A stretch of DNA of 25,111 nucleotides from CAYZQE01 sp964480635 (GCA_964480635.1 CAYZQE010000029.1:1-25111); one strand, 5' to 3'. Counted from the stretch's first letter, positions 7,101-15,359 are shown. Notes: generated by a model from the sequence alone, not told the origin. A program made the numbers and translations.

Positions 7101-7137
7101 CTATGAACAAGTCTAAAATAATTGGACTTGTTCATAG
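7101..7137. repeat. perfect 13-bp hairpin
   Basis: CTATGAACAAGTC (7101-7113) pairs exactly with GACTTGTTCATAG (7125-7137) across an 11-nt loop. The segment 7110-7131 is an inverted copy of 6246-6267, so it belongs to the short repeat family. It lies 30 bp after the small exported peptide gene and could act as a transcript end, but no T-run follows on either strand. Confidence 0.7.
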
Positions 7138-7150
7138 ATTACTTAAGGAA

Positions 7151-7449
7151 ATCCTGATTAACTCCATAAACTTTTACGATCTATCAAGCCATTCTATCCT
7201 AGGCGCAACTTGAAACTAATGACGAGTCCTTAGTGAAAGTTGGAACGACGGAGAGAATGGCTTGATAGCTAGGTCGATAAATGCTCCTGCATTATCGACA
7301 TTCACCACATCCATGTGGCTTCCCTACGAGTCGTTGCCAAATTACCGTCAGCGTTGTTATCGAATTTTGTGGTATCTAGATGACACTACAATCCGATGCC
7401 TAGCTGACAATAATTTGGCTTAGATAAAAATTATGGAGTTAATCAGGAT
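7151..7449 (+). repeat. MITE-like structured repeat, copy C (299 bp, full form)
   Basis: Perfect 19-bp terminal repeats, ATCCTGATTAACTCCATAA at 7151-7169 and its complement at 7431-7449. The interior is almost entirely paired: TATCAAGCCATTCT (7182-7195) matches 7254-7267 exactly, and 7336-7352 pairs with 7403-7419 at 15 of 17 positions. Between these, 7273-7320 holds two small hairpins, one of them CCACATCCATGTGG. The palindrome CTCCTTAAGGAG follows at 7450-7461. There is no coding capacity. Confidence 0.88.
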
Positions 7450-7464
7450 CTCCTTAAGGAGATA

Positions 7465-7500
7465 CTGAACAACCGCCAATTATTTTTTACTGGCTAAAAA
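7465..7500 (+). repeat. short interspersed repeat, copy 3
   Basis: 7465-7492 matches 51-78 at 27 of 28 positions. The tail ACTGGCTAAAA also matches 6265-6275. It abuts the right end of repeat copy C, only a few bases after the CTCCTTAAGGAG palindrome. Confidence 0.55.
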
Positions 7501-7633
7501 TAATAGCCTTATTTTATACCCAACGCTTAAATCCACACGAGTTATCCTATTTTAATCCGCTGTCTTCGTATAAAATCCGCCCTCAATTTTAAATAGTGAC
7601 GACCCCCTCACTTTATAACATGGCGCAAAACAA

Positions 7634-8503
7634 ATGACCGACATAACAATAGCAACGCACAATGGTAACTTTCATGCAGATGATGTTTTTAGTATTGCAG
7701 CGTTAAAACTTATCTTTCCATCTTTTAACCTAGTGCGAACACGTGATTATGACGTGATGGATAAGGCTGATCTTGTGATTGACGTGGGTGGCATTTATGA
7801 CGCTGAAAAAGGGCGCTTTGATCATCATCAAAAAGGCGGTGCTGGTGCTCGTGAAAATGAAATCCCTTATTCTTCTTTTGGTCTTGTTTGGCAAAAATAT
7901 GGTGTGGAAATATGCCAAGGTAACGAAAAAGTTGCCGCAGCACTTGATAGAGGCCTTGTTTCTACCATTGATGCCATTGACTGCGGTTTTGTTGAAGGTG
8001 TTTATGATGGTATTACACTTAGCCAAACCATTGGCATGTTTAACCCAACATGGGAAGAAGACCGTGATTTTGACGATTGCTTTGACGAAGCAGTCACCTA
8101 TGCCTCGCACATTTTAAATCGATTTATTGCCTCAGCTAACGGCGGCATTAGCGCAAAAGAAATTGTTGCAGAAGCGATTGAAAAGGCTGAAGACCCAAGA
8201 ATCATTGTATTAGAAAAATACACCCCTTGGAAAAGAACGGTTCACAAATTAGCCGAAGACGCTTTATTTGTTATTTACCCATCTCAGACAGGTGAATGGC
8301 GCATACAAACAGTGCCTGTAGAACTTGGCTCATTTGAAAACAGAAAGCCTTTACCACAACCTTGGGCAGGATTATCTGATAAAGAATTACAAGATGAAAC
8401 TGGTATCGATGATGCAATGTTTTGTCATAATGGTTTATTTATAGCGGGTGCCAAATCATTTGAAAGCACCATGAAGATGGCATCAATGGCTGTCGATTTT
8501 TAA
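7634..8503 (+). CDS. MYG1 family metal-dependent protein (putative 3'-5' RNA exonuclease)
   Basis: This 289-residue protein matches the MYG1 (UPF0160) family over its full length. The signature ATHNGNFHADDVFS opens the protein (residues 7-20), with His9, His14 and Asp16 as expected metal ligands. It is followed by LVIDVGGIYD (47-56), the DHH-like RFDHHQKGG (61-69), and later DAIDCGF. The human homologue is a 3'-5' RNA exonuclease; the role of bacterial members is not settled. The C-terminal part contains the conserved ENRKPLPQPWAGL and CHNGLFIAGAK blocks. It is a single gene with a terminator hairpin 81 bp after its stop. Confidence 0.9.
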   Translation: MTDITIATHNGNFHADDVFSIAALKLIFPSFNLVRTRDYDVMDKADLVIDVGGIYDAEKGRFDHHQKGGAGARENEIPYSSFGLVWQKYGVEICQGNEKVAAALDRGLVSTIDAIDCGFVEGVYDGITLSQTIGMFNPTWEEDRDFDDCFDEAVTYASHILNRFIASANGGISAKEIVAEAIEKAEDPRIIVLEKYTPWKRTVHKLAEDALFVIYPSQTGEWRIQTVPVELGSFENRKPLPQPWAGLSDKELQDETGIDDAMFCHNGLFIAGAKSFESTMKMASMAVDF

Positions 8504-8584
8504 AGAATATAAACTTTAATTTGGTCTTTCTTAAAGACAGCTATTTGCTCTACGCTTAACGACACTAATTTTGGGGTTTAATAG

Positions 8585-8623
8585 GACACGATACTAATTG
8601 CATTAAGTATCGTGTCACTTTTT
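8585..8623 (+). terminator. Rho-independent terminator after the MYG1 gene
   Basis: GACACGATACT (8585-8595) pairs exactly with AGTATCGTGTC (8606-8616) across a 10-nt loop, with TTTTT at 8619-8623. This terminates the plus-strand transcript. The right arm overlaps the stop codon region of the minus-strand lipoprotein gene (8615-8617), so the stem may also mark the end of that transcript. Confidence 0.75.
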
Positions 8624-9904
8624 AACCACGGCTTGATAGCTATCTCGGTCAACTGCATGCACTGCGCTATCTCCCCAGTCACTTTCAAATAATACTCGTG
8701 TCCCGTCGGGGCTTACGCCAGCTAACGAGCCATGATCCGATGTACGCGTTTGAATAAAACGATTAACCATATGGTTGTTAGGCCCTGTATAGTCTAATTT
8801 TACGGCGACTACTTCTCTAAATCCTTCTTGCGTGGTACTCATATAACACCACTCAGTGCGTTCGTAATTGCGACATGAAATATGTCCACCATTGTATTTA
8901 TCTGGCAGTAAAGCCACACGGAAGCCATCGTCTAAACGGTACATCCAAACGCCTATATTATTTCCATATTCATACTGCACGTAGACCTCTTAACCATTTA
9001 CATCCACACCCATATCACCGTGCCCACCACTATTTGCAAGCTGCCTTACAACGTTTAAATTAAGATCATATTGTTGAATTGAATCATCAGTGCTTATTAA
9101 TATATGATTTCCTAATGGCGAAATGGAAAGCCAATCGAACACTTGTCCAACATCCTCGTCTGGCCATGCTATATCAGCTAAGTCGAGTGTTTTTAGTACC
9201 ACATCATCCTTCATATTATAAACAATAGCCGTTAAGTATTTTTCACCTGTTTTACGAGCAGCAAACACGACCTTTTCATCATTGAAATCAATGTTTCCTT
9301 CAAATTTTCCTAAAGTAAAACGATCATAACTTACCGCTGAGAAATCCTTTACTAAGTCAAAATTAATGGCACTATTTTGCGCGTTAAAAGTACTTTTCCA
9401 GAATTGACTGCCATAGATGCCATAGTAGACTTTAGGGTCAATACTTGACCATTTCATTTCTGATAGATCACCATTAACACGATATAACGCACTTAAGTCA
9501 TCAGTGACGCTGGTAAGGTTTAATTCATCTAATGTATCTGCATTGTAAAAACGGTAACGCAAGTGCAGCAAACTCATATCTTGGTTCCAAGATTGTGTTT
9601 TGGGATATGGATGCCCATTGCCACGAATAATACGCTGTCCATTCGCGTCCATCAGAGGGTCATTTTGCATTATTCGATTTGTAATTCGTGTTAGTTCCGT
9701 TTCAAAATTAGGACTATCAACCGGTGATTTTACAGAGGGTTTGACTAACACTGTTGTTGCTATGGCATTGAACGTCATCTCAGTAGGGTACCGTGATGTG
9801 TTGTTGTCCACGTCATTGACATCTTCATTTGTTTGCGGCGTACATGAGCTTAAAAAAAGCATTAAAATTGCGGTTTTCAAAAACCAAAAGACGTAAATAT
9901 TCAT
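8615..9904 (-). pseudogene. beta-propeller-like lipoprotein gene broken by one in-frame stop
   Basis: Reading starts at ATG 9904 with a lipoprotein leader (lipobox LSSC, Cys21) and runs 304 residues to a TAA at 8992-8990. The same frame continues at once (EVYVQYEYGNNIGVWMYRL) for another 124 residues to TGA at 8617-8615. No frameshift is needed: one base change in a codon such as CAA, GAA or AAA would give a single 429-residue protein. The text has WD40/TolB-like repeats (ISPLGNHILISTDD, VSPDGTRVLFESDWGD), which argues that both parts belong to one beta-propeller of cell-surface or periplasmic location. The break could be a real nonsense mutation, a sequencing error or readthrough. Function is unknown. 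Confidence 0.8.
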
Positions 9905-10183
9905 TGTAATTGTTTATTAAAAGTATCGACTCATTGTATAAAAATGAAAGTTCCGTGATAGAGAATTATTTACTAATATAAAGTAAAGTGTTTAAAAAAA
10001 GTATTCTGGAGTCAATACTGATCGATATTAATTTTCTGCTTATATCCCTTTCCACGTATGGTTTTGCATCATTTTTGAGTATTCCCTCGCGCCATTCCTT
10101 ATTGTCTTATTTGTGGTACATTAGTGGCTAAAAAACCTAAGTAAATATTAGCACCCTATTTAGAACGAATGTAGTATTAACCT

Positions 10184-10714
10184 ATGTATCCTTTCATTAA
10201 ATTAACATCAACGCTTATAAAGGCTGCTTTTCGCCCTAAATTAACGCGTGATGGAATTAGCACGCTAAACCTAAGGGCTGGCTTAACTGACATCGATATT
10301 TTCATGGAGTTAAACAATGCTCGGTATTTAAACTATCTTGAAATGGGTCGTTGGGATTACTCGTACCGCATTGGGCTTTTAGGTTTAATGCGAAAAAATA
10401 AATGGGGTGTTGCCATTGGTGGTATCAGCGCGCGATATCGACGCCGAATTCCTTTTTTTAGAAAGTTTACTTTAACTACCCAAATGGTATGCCACGATGG
10501 GCGTTGGTTTTATTTTCTGCAAGAAATACATTCTAATAATAAAATTTGTTTTTCAGCCTTAATGAAAGCATGCATCACGTCAAAAAAGGGTTTAGTGCCC
10601 GCGCCCGAAGTAGCAAAACAATTAGGGCAAGCCGATTGGAACCCTGATGTTCCCGAATGGGTTAGCGCATGGATTGAAGCCGAAGGTAAAAGACCTTGGC
10701 CAACAGACCCATAA
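10184..10714 (+). CDS. acyl-CoA thioesterase family protein (hotdog fold, THEM6-like)
   Basis: This 176-residue protein has the hotdog-fold thioesterase core. The opening ALTERNATIVE of the family motif reads DIDIFMELNNARYLNYLEMG (residues about 36-55), corresponding to the Asp/Asn-Asn...Tyr...Glu catalytic helix, and is followed by the strand pairs IGGISARYRRRIPFF and FTLTTQMVCHDGRWFYFLQE. Such enzymes hydrolyse acyl-CoA or acyl carrier thioesters; the acyl chain is unknown. The N-terminal residues are hydrophobic and basic and may touch the membrane. It is divergent from the broken lipoprotein gene, with about 280 bp between. No strong ribosome binding site is visible before the ATG. Confidence 0.78.
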   Translation: MYPFIKLTSTLIKAAFRPKLTRDGISTLNLRAGLTDIDIFMELNNARYLNYLEMGRWDYSYRIGLLGLMRKNKWGVAIGGISARYRRRIPFFRKFTLTTQMVCHDGRWFYFLQEIHSNNKICFSALMKACITSKKGLVPAPEVAKQLGQADWNPDVPEWVSAWIEAEGKRPWPTDP

Positions 10715-10718
10715 AATA

Positions 10719-10859
10719 ATGTCAGTCAATGACGGCTACGACTTACCTCTCTCAATGGCGCACGCATGGAAAGTTGGTGGGAAGGTTTTTGCTGCTGTAG
10801 GTTGGCCTCAATCAAGATTAATGAAAGCATTTTTAATGAAATGGTTAGCTGCACAATGA
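10719..10859 (+). CDS. small ORF of uncertain status (46 aa)
   Basis: A 46-codon frame starts 5 bp after the thioesterase stop. It reads like protein (HAWKVGGKVFAAVGWPQSR, then LMKAFLMKWLAAQ). The WKVGGKVFA piece vaguely recalls the YjbR/MmcQ fold, but the rest does not support that. It could be a small gene coupled to the thioesterase or a decayed fragment of a larger one. There is no clear ribosome binding site. Confidence 0.3.
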   Translation: MSVNDGYDLPLSMAHAWKVGGKVFAAVGWPQSRLMKAFLMKWLAAQ

Positions 10860-10964
10860 CGTAAACCCAGCTAAAGACAAACAAATTTCACCACCCTCAC
10901 TTTCTTAGCACTTCGTTTAGATTTATAATCCCGCTATCTTTAAAAACACTGATTAAAACGACTG

Positions 10965-11378
10965 ATGGCAGAAAAAAAATTCGATTTAAATAACCCTTGT
11001 ATCTTTTGCAATTCGACAGACGATGAAATTTTAGGCGAAAATGAATACGCTCGAATTATTCATGATAATTCACCGGTTAGTGCAGGCCATTGCTTAATTG
11101 TTCCTAAGCGTCATATCAAAACCTATTTTGATGCCACGCCAGAAGAAAATAATGCATTTTTTGAGCTGATTAAACAAGCCAAAGAAAATATCATTAACAA
11201 TGGTCATAAGCCTGATGGTTTTAACATTGGCAGTAACAATGATGTTGCAGCTGGACAAAGCGTCTTTCACTTACACATTCATGTTATCCCTCGATATTTA
11301 GGGGATGTCGAAAACCCTAAAGGCGGCATTCGTCATGTGATTGCTAAAAATGCTTTATATAACGTGATACCCCGTTAA
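10965..11378 (+). CDS. HIT family nucleotide hydrolase
   Basis: This 137-residue cytoplasmic protein of the histidine-triad superfamily hydrolyses nucleotide phosphoanhydride or phosphoramidate bonds, as in Ap4A hydrolases and HinT. The triad HLHIHVI lies at residues 102-108, with the middle His104 as the likely nucleophile. The earlier conserved features are CIFC (12-15, a possible zinc site), the strand HCLIVPKRHI, and GFNIGSNNDVAAGQSVFH leading into the triad. The length is normal. The start ATG at 10965 fits the family. It ends in a hairpin terminator. The exact substrate is not determinable. Confidence 0.88.
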   Translation: MAEKKFDLNNPCIFCNSTDDEILGENEYARIIHDNSPVSAGHCLIVPKRHIKTYFDATPEENNAFFELIKQAKENIINNGHKPDGFNIGSNNDVAAGQSVFHLHIHVIPRYLGDVENPKGGIRHVIAKNALYNVIPR

Positions 11379-11391
11379 TTAACGGTTTTTT
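11372..11391 (+). terminator. Rho-independent terminator of the HIT gene
   Basis: CCGTTAATTAACGG (11372-11385) is a perfect palindrome that overlaps the stop codon and is followed by six T residues (11386-11391). As RNA it would form a short stem of five pairs with an AATT loop. It also separates this gene from the convergent azlD. Confidence 0.65.
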
Positions 11392-11404
11392 CATACACAA
11401 CCAT

Positions 11405-11725
11405 TTAAATAAAATACTGCACACAATATAAGGTACTCATTCCCCCCATAACGGCACCTAAGGGTGATTTGAATATGGCGCCGATAAACAAAGCAACGGC
11501 CGCTGCCATTAAGCGAGCAGGCTCAGGGTCGCCATTGGTGGCAGCGGGCCAAATCACTAGTGGTGCGACTAAGCCGGGCAAGACTGCCACGGGTACATAG
11601 CGTAAATGTCGAAGCATCCATTCGGGTAATTCTTTGTCGCCAATGATGCCAATAAATGAATAACGAATAAGAAATGTACCGATACCAAGCCCTATAATAA
11701 CCGTCCAAATAGTTTGATCATTCAT
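11405..11725 (-). CDS. azlD: AzlD branched-chain amino-acid exporter subunit
   Basis: This 106-residue inner-membrane protein is the small subunit of the AzlCD exporter of branched-chain amino acids and related compounds. It is nearly all hydrophobic helix: WTVIIGLGIGTFLIRYSF, then RYVPVAVLPGLVAPLVIWP and a C-terminal LGAVMGGMSTLYCVQYF. The length is normal. Its ATG overlaps the azlC stop in ATGA, a typical translational coupling of the two subunits. Confidence 0.88.
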   Translation of the reverse strand: MNDQTIWTVIIGLGIGTFLIRYSFIGIIGDKELPEWMLRHLRYVPVAVLPGLVAPLVIWPAATNGDPEPARLMAAAVALFIGAIFKSPLGAVMGGMSTLYCVQYFI

Positions 11726-12426
11726 AGCTGAGTATCCTGTCTCTTTTCAAGATAAGCACCTGTCATCATGGCTAGTAATGCCGCGATAATTAACCAAAGG
11801 TTGTAAGGCAGTTCTATCAATAATAAAGAGACTAAAACAGAAACGATAGCGGCTGCTAAATGGGGTAGGCTTCTCAGGTTAGGCCCAACCAAGGCTAAAA
11901 ACGTAATGGGTATAGCAAAATCGAGGGCATATTCTGGTGGGATGTTAGAACCTGCAACAATGCCGATATAGGTTGATGCATACCAAACAACCGCAATGGG
12001 GCTCATGGCGCCAAAAAAATAAGTGGTTTTTTGAGATGCCGTCAGTTCTGGCGATTTTTCATACTTTAAAATGGCAACGGCATAGGATTGATCCACTAAT
12101 AAGTATGAGAGCAATATGCGTTTCCAAGTCGCGGCCTTACCTATGTGTGGTGCAATAGAGGCCGAATACATAGCCATTCGCATATTAACGGCAAGCCCCG
12201 TCAGAATAACAACAAAAACAGGTGCGTTTTCAACCAGTAATTGAACAGCAGCAAATTGAGCCGCCCCCGCAATGACTAAAATGGTCATAGCCATGGTTTG
12301 AATGACGTTTAAACCAGCTTCAGTAGCGATAACACCAAAAAGCAATCCAAATGGGCCAACTACTAAAATAAAGGGAGCGCCGGCTCGAAAACCTTGCCAA
12401 TAAAGAGAGTGCTTATGAGTATTCAT
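11722..12426 (-). CDS. azlC: AzlC branched-chain amino-acid exporter subunit
   Basis: This 234-residue inner-membrane protein is the large subunit of the AzlCD exporter. The family opening is present (GFRAGAPFILVVGPFGLLFG), as are ATEAGLN, AGAAQFAAVQLL, the conserved MRMAMYSASIAPH, and a loop with DQSYA. About seven or eight hydrophobic segments are visible. The gene is followed with a 4-bp overlap by azlD and preceded by 72 bp after the glycosylase stop, so it may be the end of the same operon or carry its own promoter. Confidence 0.9.
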   Translation of the reverse strand: MNTHKHSLYWQGFRAGAPFILVVGPFGLLFGVIATEAGLNVIQTMAMTILVIAGAAQFAAVQLLVENAPVFVVILTGLAVNMRMAMYSASIAPHIGKAATWKRILLSYLLVDQSYAVAILKYEKSPELTASQKTTYFFGAMSPIAVVWYASTYIGIVAGSNIPPEYALDFAIPITFLALVGPNLRSLPHLAAAIVSVLVSLLLIELPYNLWLIIAALLAMMTGAYLEKRQDTQL

Positions 12427-12498
12427 AGTGATGAGTGTTATTAATTGACTGTATCAATAATATTTTGCAATCTAGGTAAAAAATATTTCTAAAACTCA

Positions 12499-13116
12499 CT
12501 AGGTAGGTGCGCCTTTATAATAATGCCACAAAAATAAGCTACCAATAGTTCGATATGGAGACCAATGCTCTAAAATTTCTCTAGCCTCTTTAGAGCTTGG
12601 TTTTTCATCCAATCCTTTTAAACGTTGCAGCGCTAATAACAAAGCCAAATCACCTGCGGGGAAAATATCTTCGCGCTGCAACGAAAACATTAAATAAATC
12701 TCAGCACTCCAAGGGCCAAAACCTTTTAAATCTGTTATTTCTTTTGCTACTTGTTCATCAGACAGTGTTTCTAATAATTCTAAGTTAATACGCTTATTGA
12801 TAATCGCATCACTTAAACCTTTTACATAATTCACCTTTTGACGAGACAAGCCAATGTGACGTAACTCATCTTCGTCAATGTCATTAACCACCTGCGGATT
12901 AATATTTTCTGCAAATAACGCAGTCGCTCGCCCCATAATGGCTTTAGCGGCATGGGTCGAAAGTTGCTGTGACACAACAATTGAGAACAAAGCCGAAAAG
13001 CCCTTTGGTCTCACCCTTGGTTCTGGATAGCCATACTCTTTTAATGCCATTGCTAAATCTGCATCGACTTTAGCGATGGCATTTAAGCCCGTTTTTATTG
13101 CATTAGTATCAATCAT
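12499..13116 (-). CDS. DNA-3-methyladenine glycosylase, AlkA-like (HhH-GPD)
   Basis: This 205-residue cytoplasmic DNA repair enzyme removes alkylated purines as the first step of base excision repair. The helix-hairpin-helix is LKGFGPWSAEIYLMF (130-144), followed by the catalytic aspartate Asp156 in FPAGDLALL. The early block FSALFSIVVSQQLSTHAA also matches the HhH-GPD superfamily. It lacks the N-terminal domain of E. coli AlkA, as is common in short bacterial members. The start overlaps the end of rarD by 8 bp. No iron-sulfur cysteine cluster is present, which excludes a MutY or Nth assignment. Confidence 0.85.
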   Translation of the reverse strand: MIDTNAIKTGLNAIAKVDADLAMALKEYGYPEPRVRPKGFSALFSIVVSQQLSTHAAKAIMGRATALFAENINPQVVNDIDEDELRHIGLSRQKVNYVKGLSDAIINKRINLELLETLSDEQVAKEITDLKGFGPWSAEIYLMFSLQREDIFPAGDLALLLALQRLKGLDEKPSSKEAREILEHWSPYRTIGSLFLWHYYKGAPT

Positions 13117-13996
13117 TTTGTTTTGCTCGTTTTATAGCGCCTATCGAAAATACCAGTAAAGCACTCCAGATAAAATAAAAACTCATTAAAAGATCATCAT
13201 TTAAAGGTTCATTTAAGAGCTTAGTTGCTATAAAAAACTGTATGGTTGGGTTGATATACATTAAAAAGCCTATGGCTGTTAAGCTCATTTTTTTAGCCGC
13301 ATAGGCAAACAACAATAATGGTGCTGCCGTTACTATGCCGCTAACCATCAGCAGCAACGTTAGTTGCAAATCTGCGTGAAGCATAACACTTTGACCGTTA
13401 CCTTCTAGCCAAGCCCAGTAAACTATAGCCACTGGTAACAAAATGAGTGTTTCTATTCCTAAGCCTGTTAGCGTATCCACATTAATTTGCTTACGCACGA
13501 GACCATATAAACCAAAACTAATGGCTAAAACCAAAGAAACCCAAGGCAGGTAGCCAATTTTAAACAAACTCCACAGGATGCCTAGCACGGCTAAAATAAT
13601 GGCCGCCACACGCCAACGATCAAGTTGTTCGCGCAAGAATACACGAGCTAAAAACACGCTAACCAGAGGTGTTATAAAATAACCTAAACTAGATTCTAAA
13701 ACTCGGCCTTGGCCCACTGCCCATATAAACACAAGCCAGTTAATAGAAATTAGTAAGGATGATGCGATTAAACCTTTAAGCACCCCTTTTTGCATTATTG
13801 CTGATTTAACAATGTGAATTCGCTTAACTAGAACAAGTAAAACAACGACAAAAATAAATGACCAAACAATACGCTGGGTTAAAACCTCAGGCGCAGAGAC
13901 ATCTTTTAACAGATGAAAAAACAGTGGGAAAAAGCCCCAAATTAAATAAGCAAAAAACCCCGCAACAAGCCCTTTAATGGAAGTAGTGTTAGACAT
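13109..13996 (-). CDS. rarD: RarD, EamA-type transporter
   Basis: This 295-residue inner-membrane protein of the drug/metabolite transporter superfamily has about ten hydrophobic helices. The RarD-specific beginning is clear: GLVAGFFAYLIWGFFPLFFH, then VLTQRIVWSF. The middle NWLVFIWAVGQGRVLESSLG and the later MYINPTIQFFIA also match RarD. The substrate is not established for the family. It overlaps the glycosylase gene by 8 bp and follows the monooxygenase-like gene by 9 bp, so all three are probably co-transcribed. Confidence 0.88.
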   Translation of the reverse strand: MSNTTSIKGLVAGFFAYLIWGFFPLFFHLLKDVSAPEVLTQRIVWSFIFVVVLLVLVKRIHIVKSAIMQKGVLKGLIASSLLISINWLVFIWAVGQGRVLESSLGYFITPLVSVFLARVFLREQLDRWRVAAIILAVLGILWSLFKIGYLPWVSLVLAISFGLYGLVRKQINVDTLTGLGIETLILLPVAIVYWAWLEGNGQSVMLHADLQLTLLLMVSGIVTAAPLLLFAYAAKKMSLTAIGFLMYINPTIQFFIATKLLNEPLNDDLLMSFYFIWSALLVFSIGAIKRAKQND

Positions 13997-14005
13997 GATC
14001 TACTA

Positions 14006-14353
14006 TTATTTAACGTGTCTGCCTTCTGGCCCAGAATAAGCGCGTTCTATTTTAGCAACACGTAATTCATAATGCGTATACCAATGCTCTATGCCCTTGC
14101 TTTGGGCTACCATATGTTTGGCGTTGGCTTTCCACGATTGAATGCTCGCTTCGTCTTTCCAATATGACACGGTTATACCAAGGCGGTCTTGTCCACGCGT
14201 GCTGTCTGCGCCTAAAAAACCAGCTTGTTGATGTGCTAAATCAAACATCGCATCACCCATGTTGCTATAACCATCATCGGTTTCATTTAATAAGTTAGTA
14301 AAGATGACCGCGTAATAAGGCGGTTCGGGCGTTTTTGTTAAATGCATTGTCAT
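14006..14353 (-). CDS. antibiotic biosynthesis monooxygenase-fold protein
   Basis: This 115-residue protein has the ABM dimeric alpha-beta-barrel fold: strand YYAVIFTNLL, helix MFDLAHQQAGFLGADST, strand LGITVSYWKDEASIQSWK, and a second helix with HMVAQSKG. Such proteins may be heme-degrading or quinol monooxygenases, or small stress proteins; the catalytic residues are not diagnostic here. The start has an AGGGAT-like ribosome binding site on its strand. It sits 17 bp after the dehydrogenase stop and 9 bp before rarD, so it is likely part of that operon. Confidence 0.78.
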   Translation of the reverse strand: MTMHLTKTPEPPYYAVIFTNLLNETDDGYSNMGDAMFDLAHQQAGFLGADSTRGQDRLGITVSYWKDEASIQSWKANAKHMVAQSKGIEHWYTHYELRVAKIERAYSGPEGRHVK

Positions 14354-14370
14354 ATCTAGATCCCTTTGAT

Positions 14371-15261
14371 TTAACTTTCTTTTGGCTTTAGGTTTAATAA
14401 TAAACTTGATGTGTCATATCGCTCACCACCATTTTGTTGCACTTGACGATAAAATTGATCGACTAAAGCTGTCACCGGTAATGCAGCGCCATTGTTATTA
14501 GCCTCGGCAAAACAAATGGCTAAGTCTTTGCGCATCCAATCCACTGCAAAACCAAAATCAAATTCGCCTGCACACATTGTTTTTGTGCGGTTTTCCATTT
14601 GCCAACTTTGTGCCGCACCTTTTGATAAGACATCAAACACTTCAGCGGTATCTAAGCCTGCATGCTGGGCAAAATTAACGGCTTCTGCCAAGCCTTGCAC
14701 TAAACCTGCGATACAAATTTGGTTGACCATTTTAGTGAGCTGACCGGAGCCTACTTCACCCATTAATTTAACCCGCTGTGCATAAGCTTTAATAACCGGT
14801 TCTACACGATTAAAACTAGATTGATCACCACCACACATGACCGTTAGTTGGCCATTTTCGGCTCCTGCTTGGCCGCCCGAAACAGGCGCATCTACAAAGG
14901 TAATATTTTGTTCCTGACATGCTGCCGAAATCTCTCTCGCCACATCGGCACTAGCCGTTGTGTGGTCAACTAAAACACTGCCTGGTTTCAGACTTGCTAA
15001 GACACCATCGTCACCGTAAACAACGCTGCGTAAATCGTCATCATTACCCACACAAATAAAGACAATGTCGGCATCTTTGCAGGCTTCTCGTGGCGTTAAA
15101 CAGTAACGCGTTTCAACGCTGCTTTGCTGATGACCTTTAAGCCATTTTTCTGCTTTAGCACGAGTTCGATTATAAACCGTTGTGGGATATTGAGCAGAAA
15201 CAAGGTGGCTCGCCATAGGGTAGCCCATGACACCTAAACCGATAAATGTTGTCTTTTGCAT
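14371..15261 (-). CDS. NAD(P)-dependent beta-hydroxyacid dehydrogenase family protein
   Basis: This 296-residue cytoplasmic oxidoreductase belongs to the 3-hydroxyisobutyrate/tartronate semialdehyde reductase family. It has the Rossmann opening FIGLGVMGYPMASHL (6-20), with an NRT after the second strand suggesting NADP(H). The substrate signature is FVDAPVSGGQAGAENGQL, and the catalytic lysine is Lys177 in GSGQLTKMVNQ, with Asn180. A late RKDLAICFAEA block follows the family pattern. The gene lies 141 bp downstream of gabT on the same strand. Other members of this family reduce succinic semialdehyde, the product of GabT, so such a role is possible but unproven. Confidence 0.85.
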   Translation of the reverse strand: MQKTTFIGLGVMGYPMASHLVSAQYPTTVYNRTRAKAEKWLKGHQQSSVETRYCLTPREACKDADIVFICVGNDDDLRSVVYGDDGVLASLKPGSVLVDHTTASADVAREISAACQEQNITFVDAPVSGGQAGAENGQLTVMCGGDQSSFNRVEPVIKAYAQRVKLMGEVGSGQLTKMVNQICIAGLVQGLAEAVNFAQHAGLDTAEVFDVLSKGAAQSWQMENRTKTMCAGEFDFGFAVDWMRKDLAICFAEANNNGAALPVTALVDQFYRQVQQNGGERYDTSSLLLNLKPKES

Positions 15262-15359
15262 TGTTTATTTGAGTAATAATTAAGCATTCGAAATTAACAC
15301 ATTGAGGAGGAGATAGATGCTATTTTTTAGGTCTAAGAAACAACTGCTTTACAACTATT

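Larger units (their letters stand above)
7071..7633. other. gene-free stretch with repeat copy C
   Basis: About 560 bp without a credible gene. It contains the hairpin at 7101-7137, the full-length repeat copy C (7151-7449) and a short repeat (7465-7500). The remaining part (7501-7633) is AT-rich and must include the promoter of the MYG1-family gene; a TATAAAAT stretch near 7568-7576 is a possible -10 region but no convincing -35 was found. Confidence 0.5.

Noticed and set aside
560..7449. Repeat copies as integron attC sites, CRISPR or tRNA-like elements
   Set aside because: They have transposon-like terminal inverted repeats, no regular spacers, no integron core sites and no cloverleaf; a MITE-like element explains them better.
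7725..8117. Overlapping frames on both strands inside the MYG1 gene
   Set aside because: The MYG1 family match covers the whole 289-residue frame; the others are shadows without signatures.
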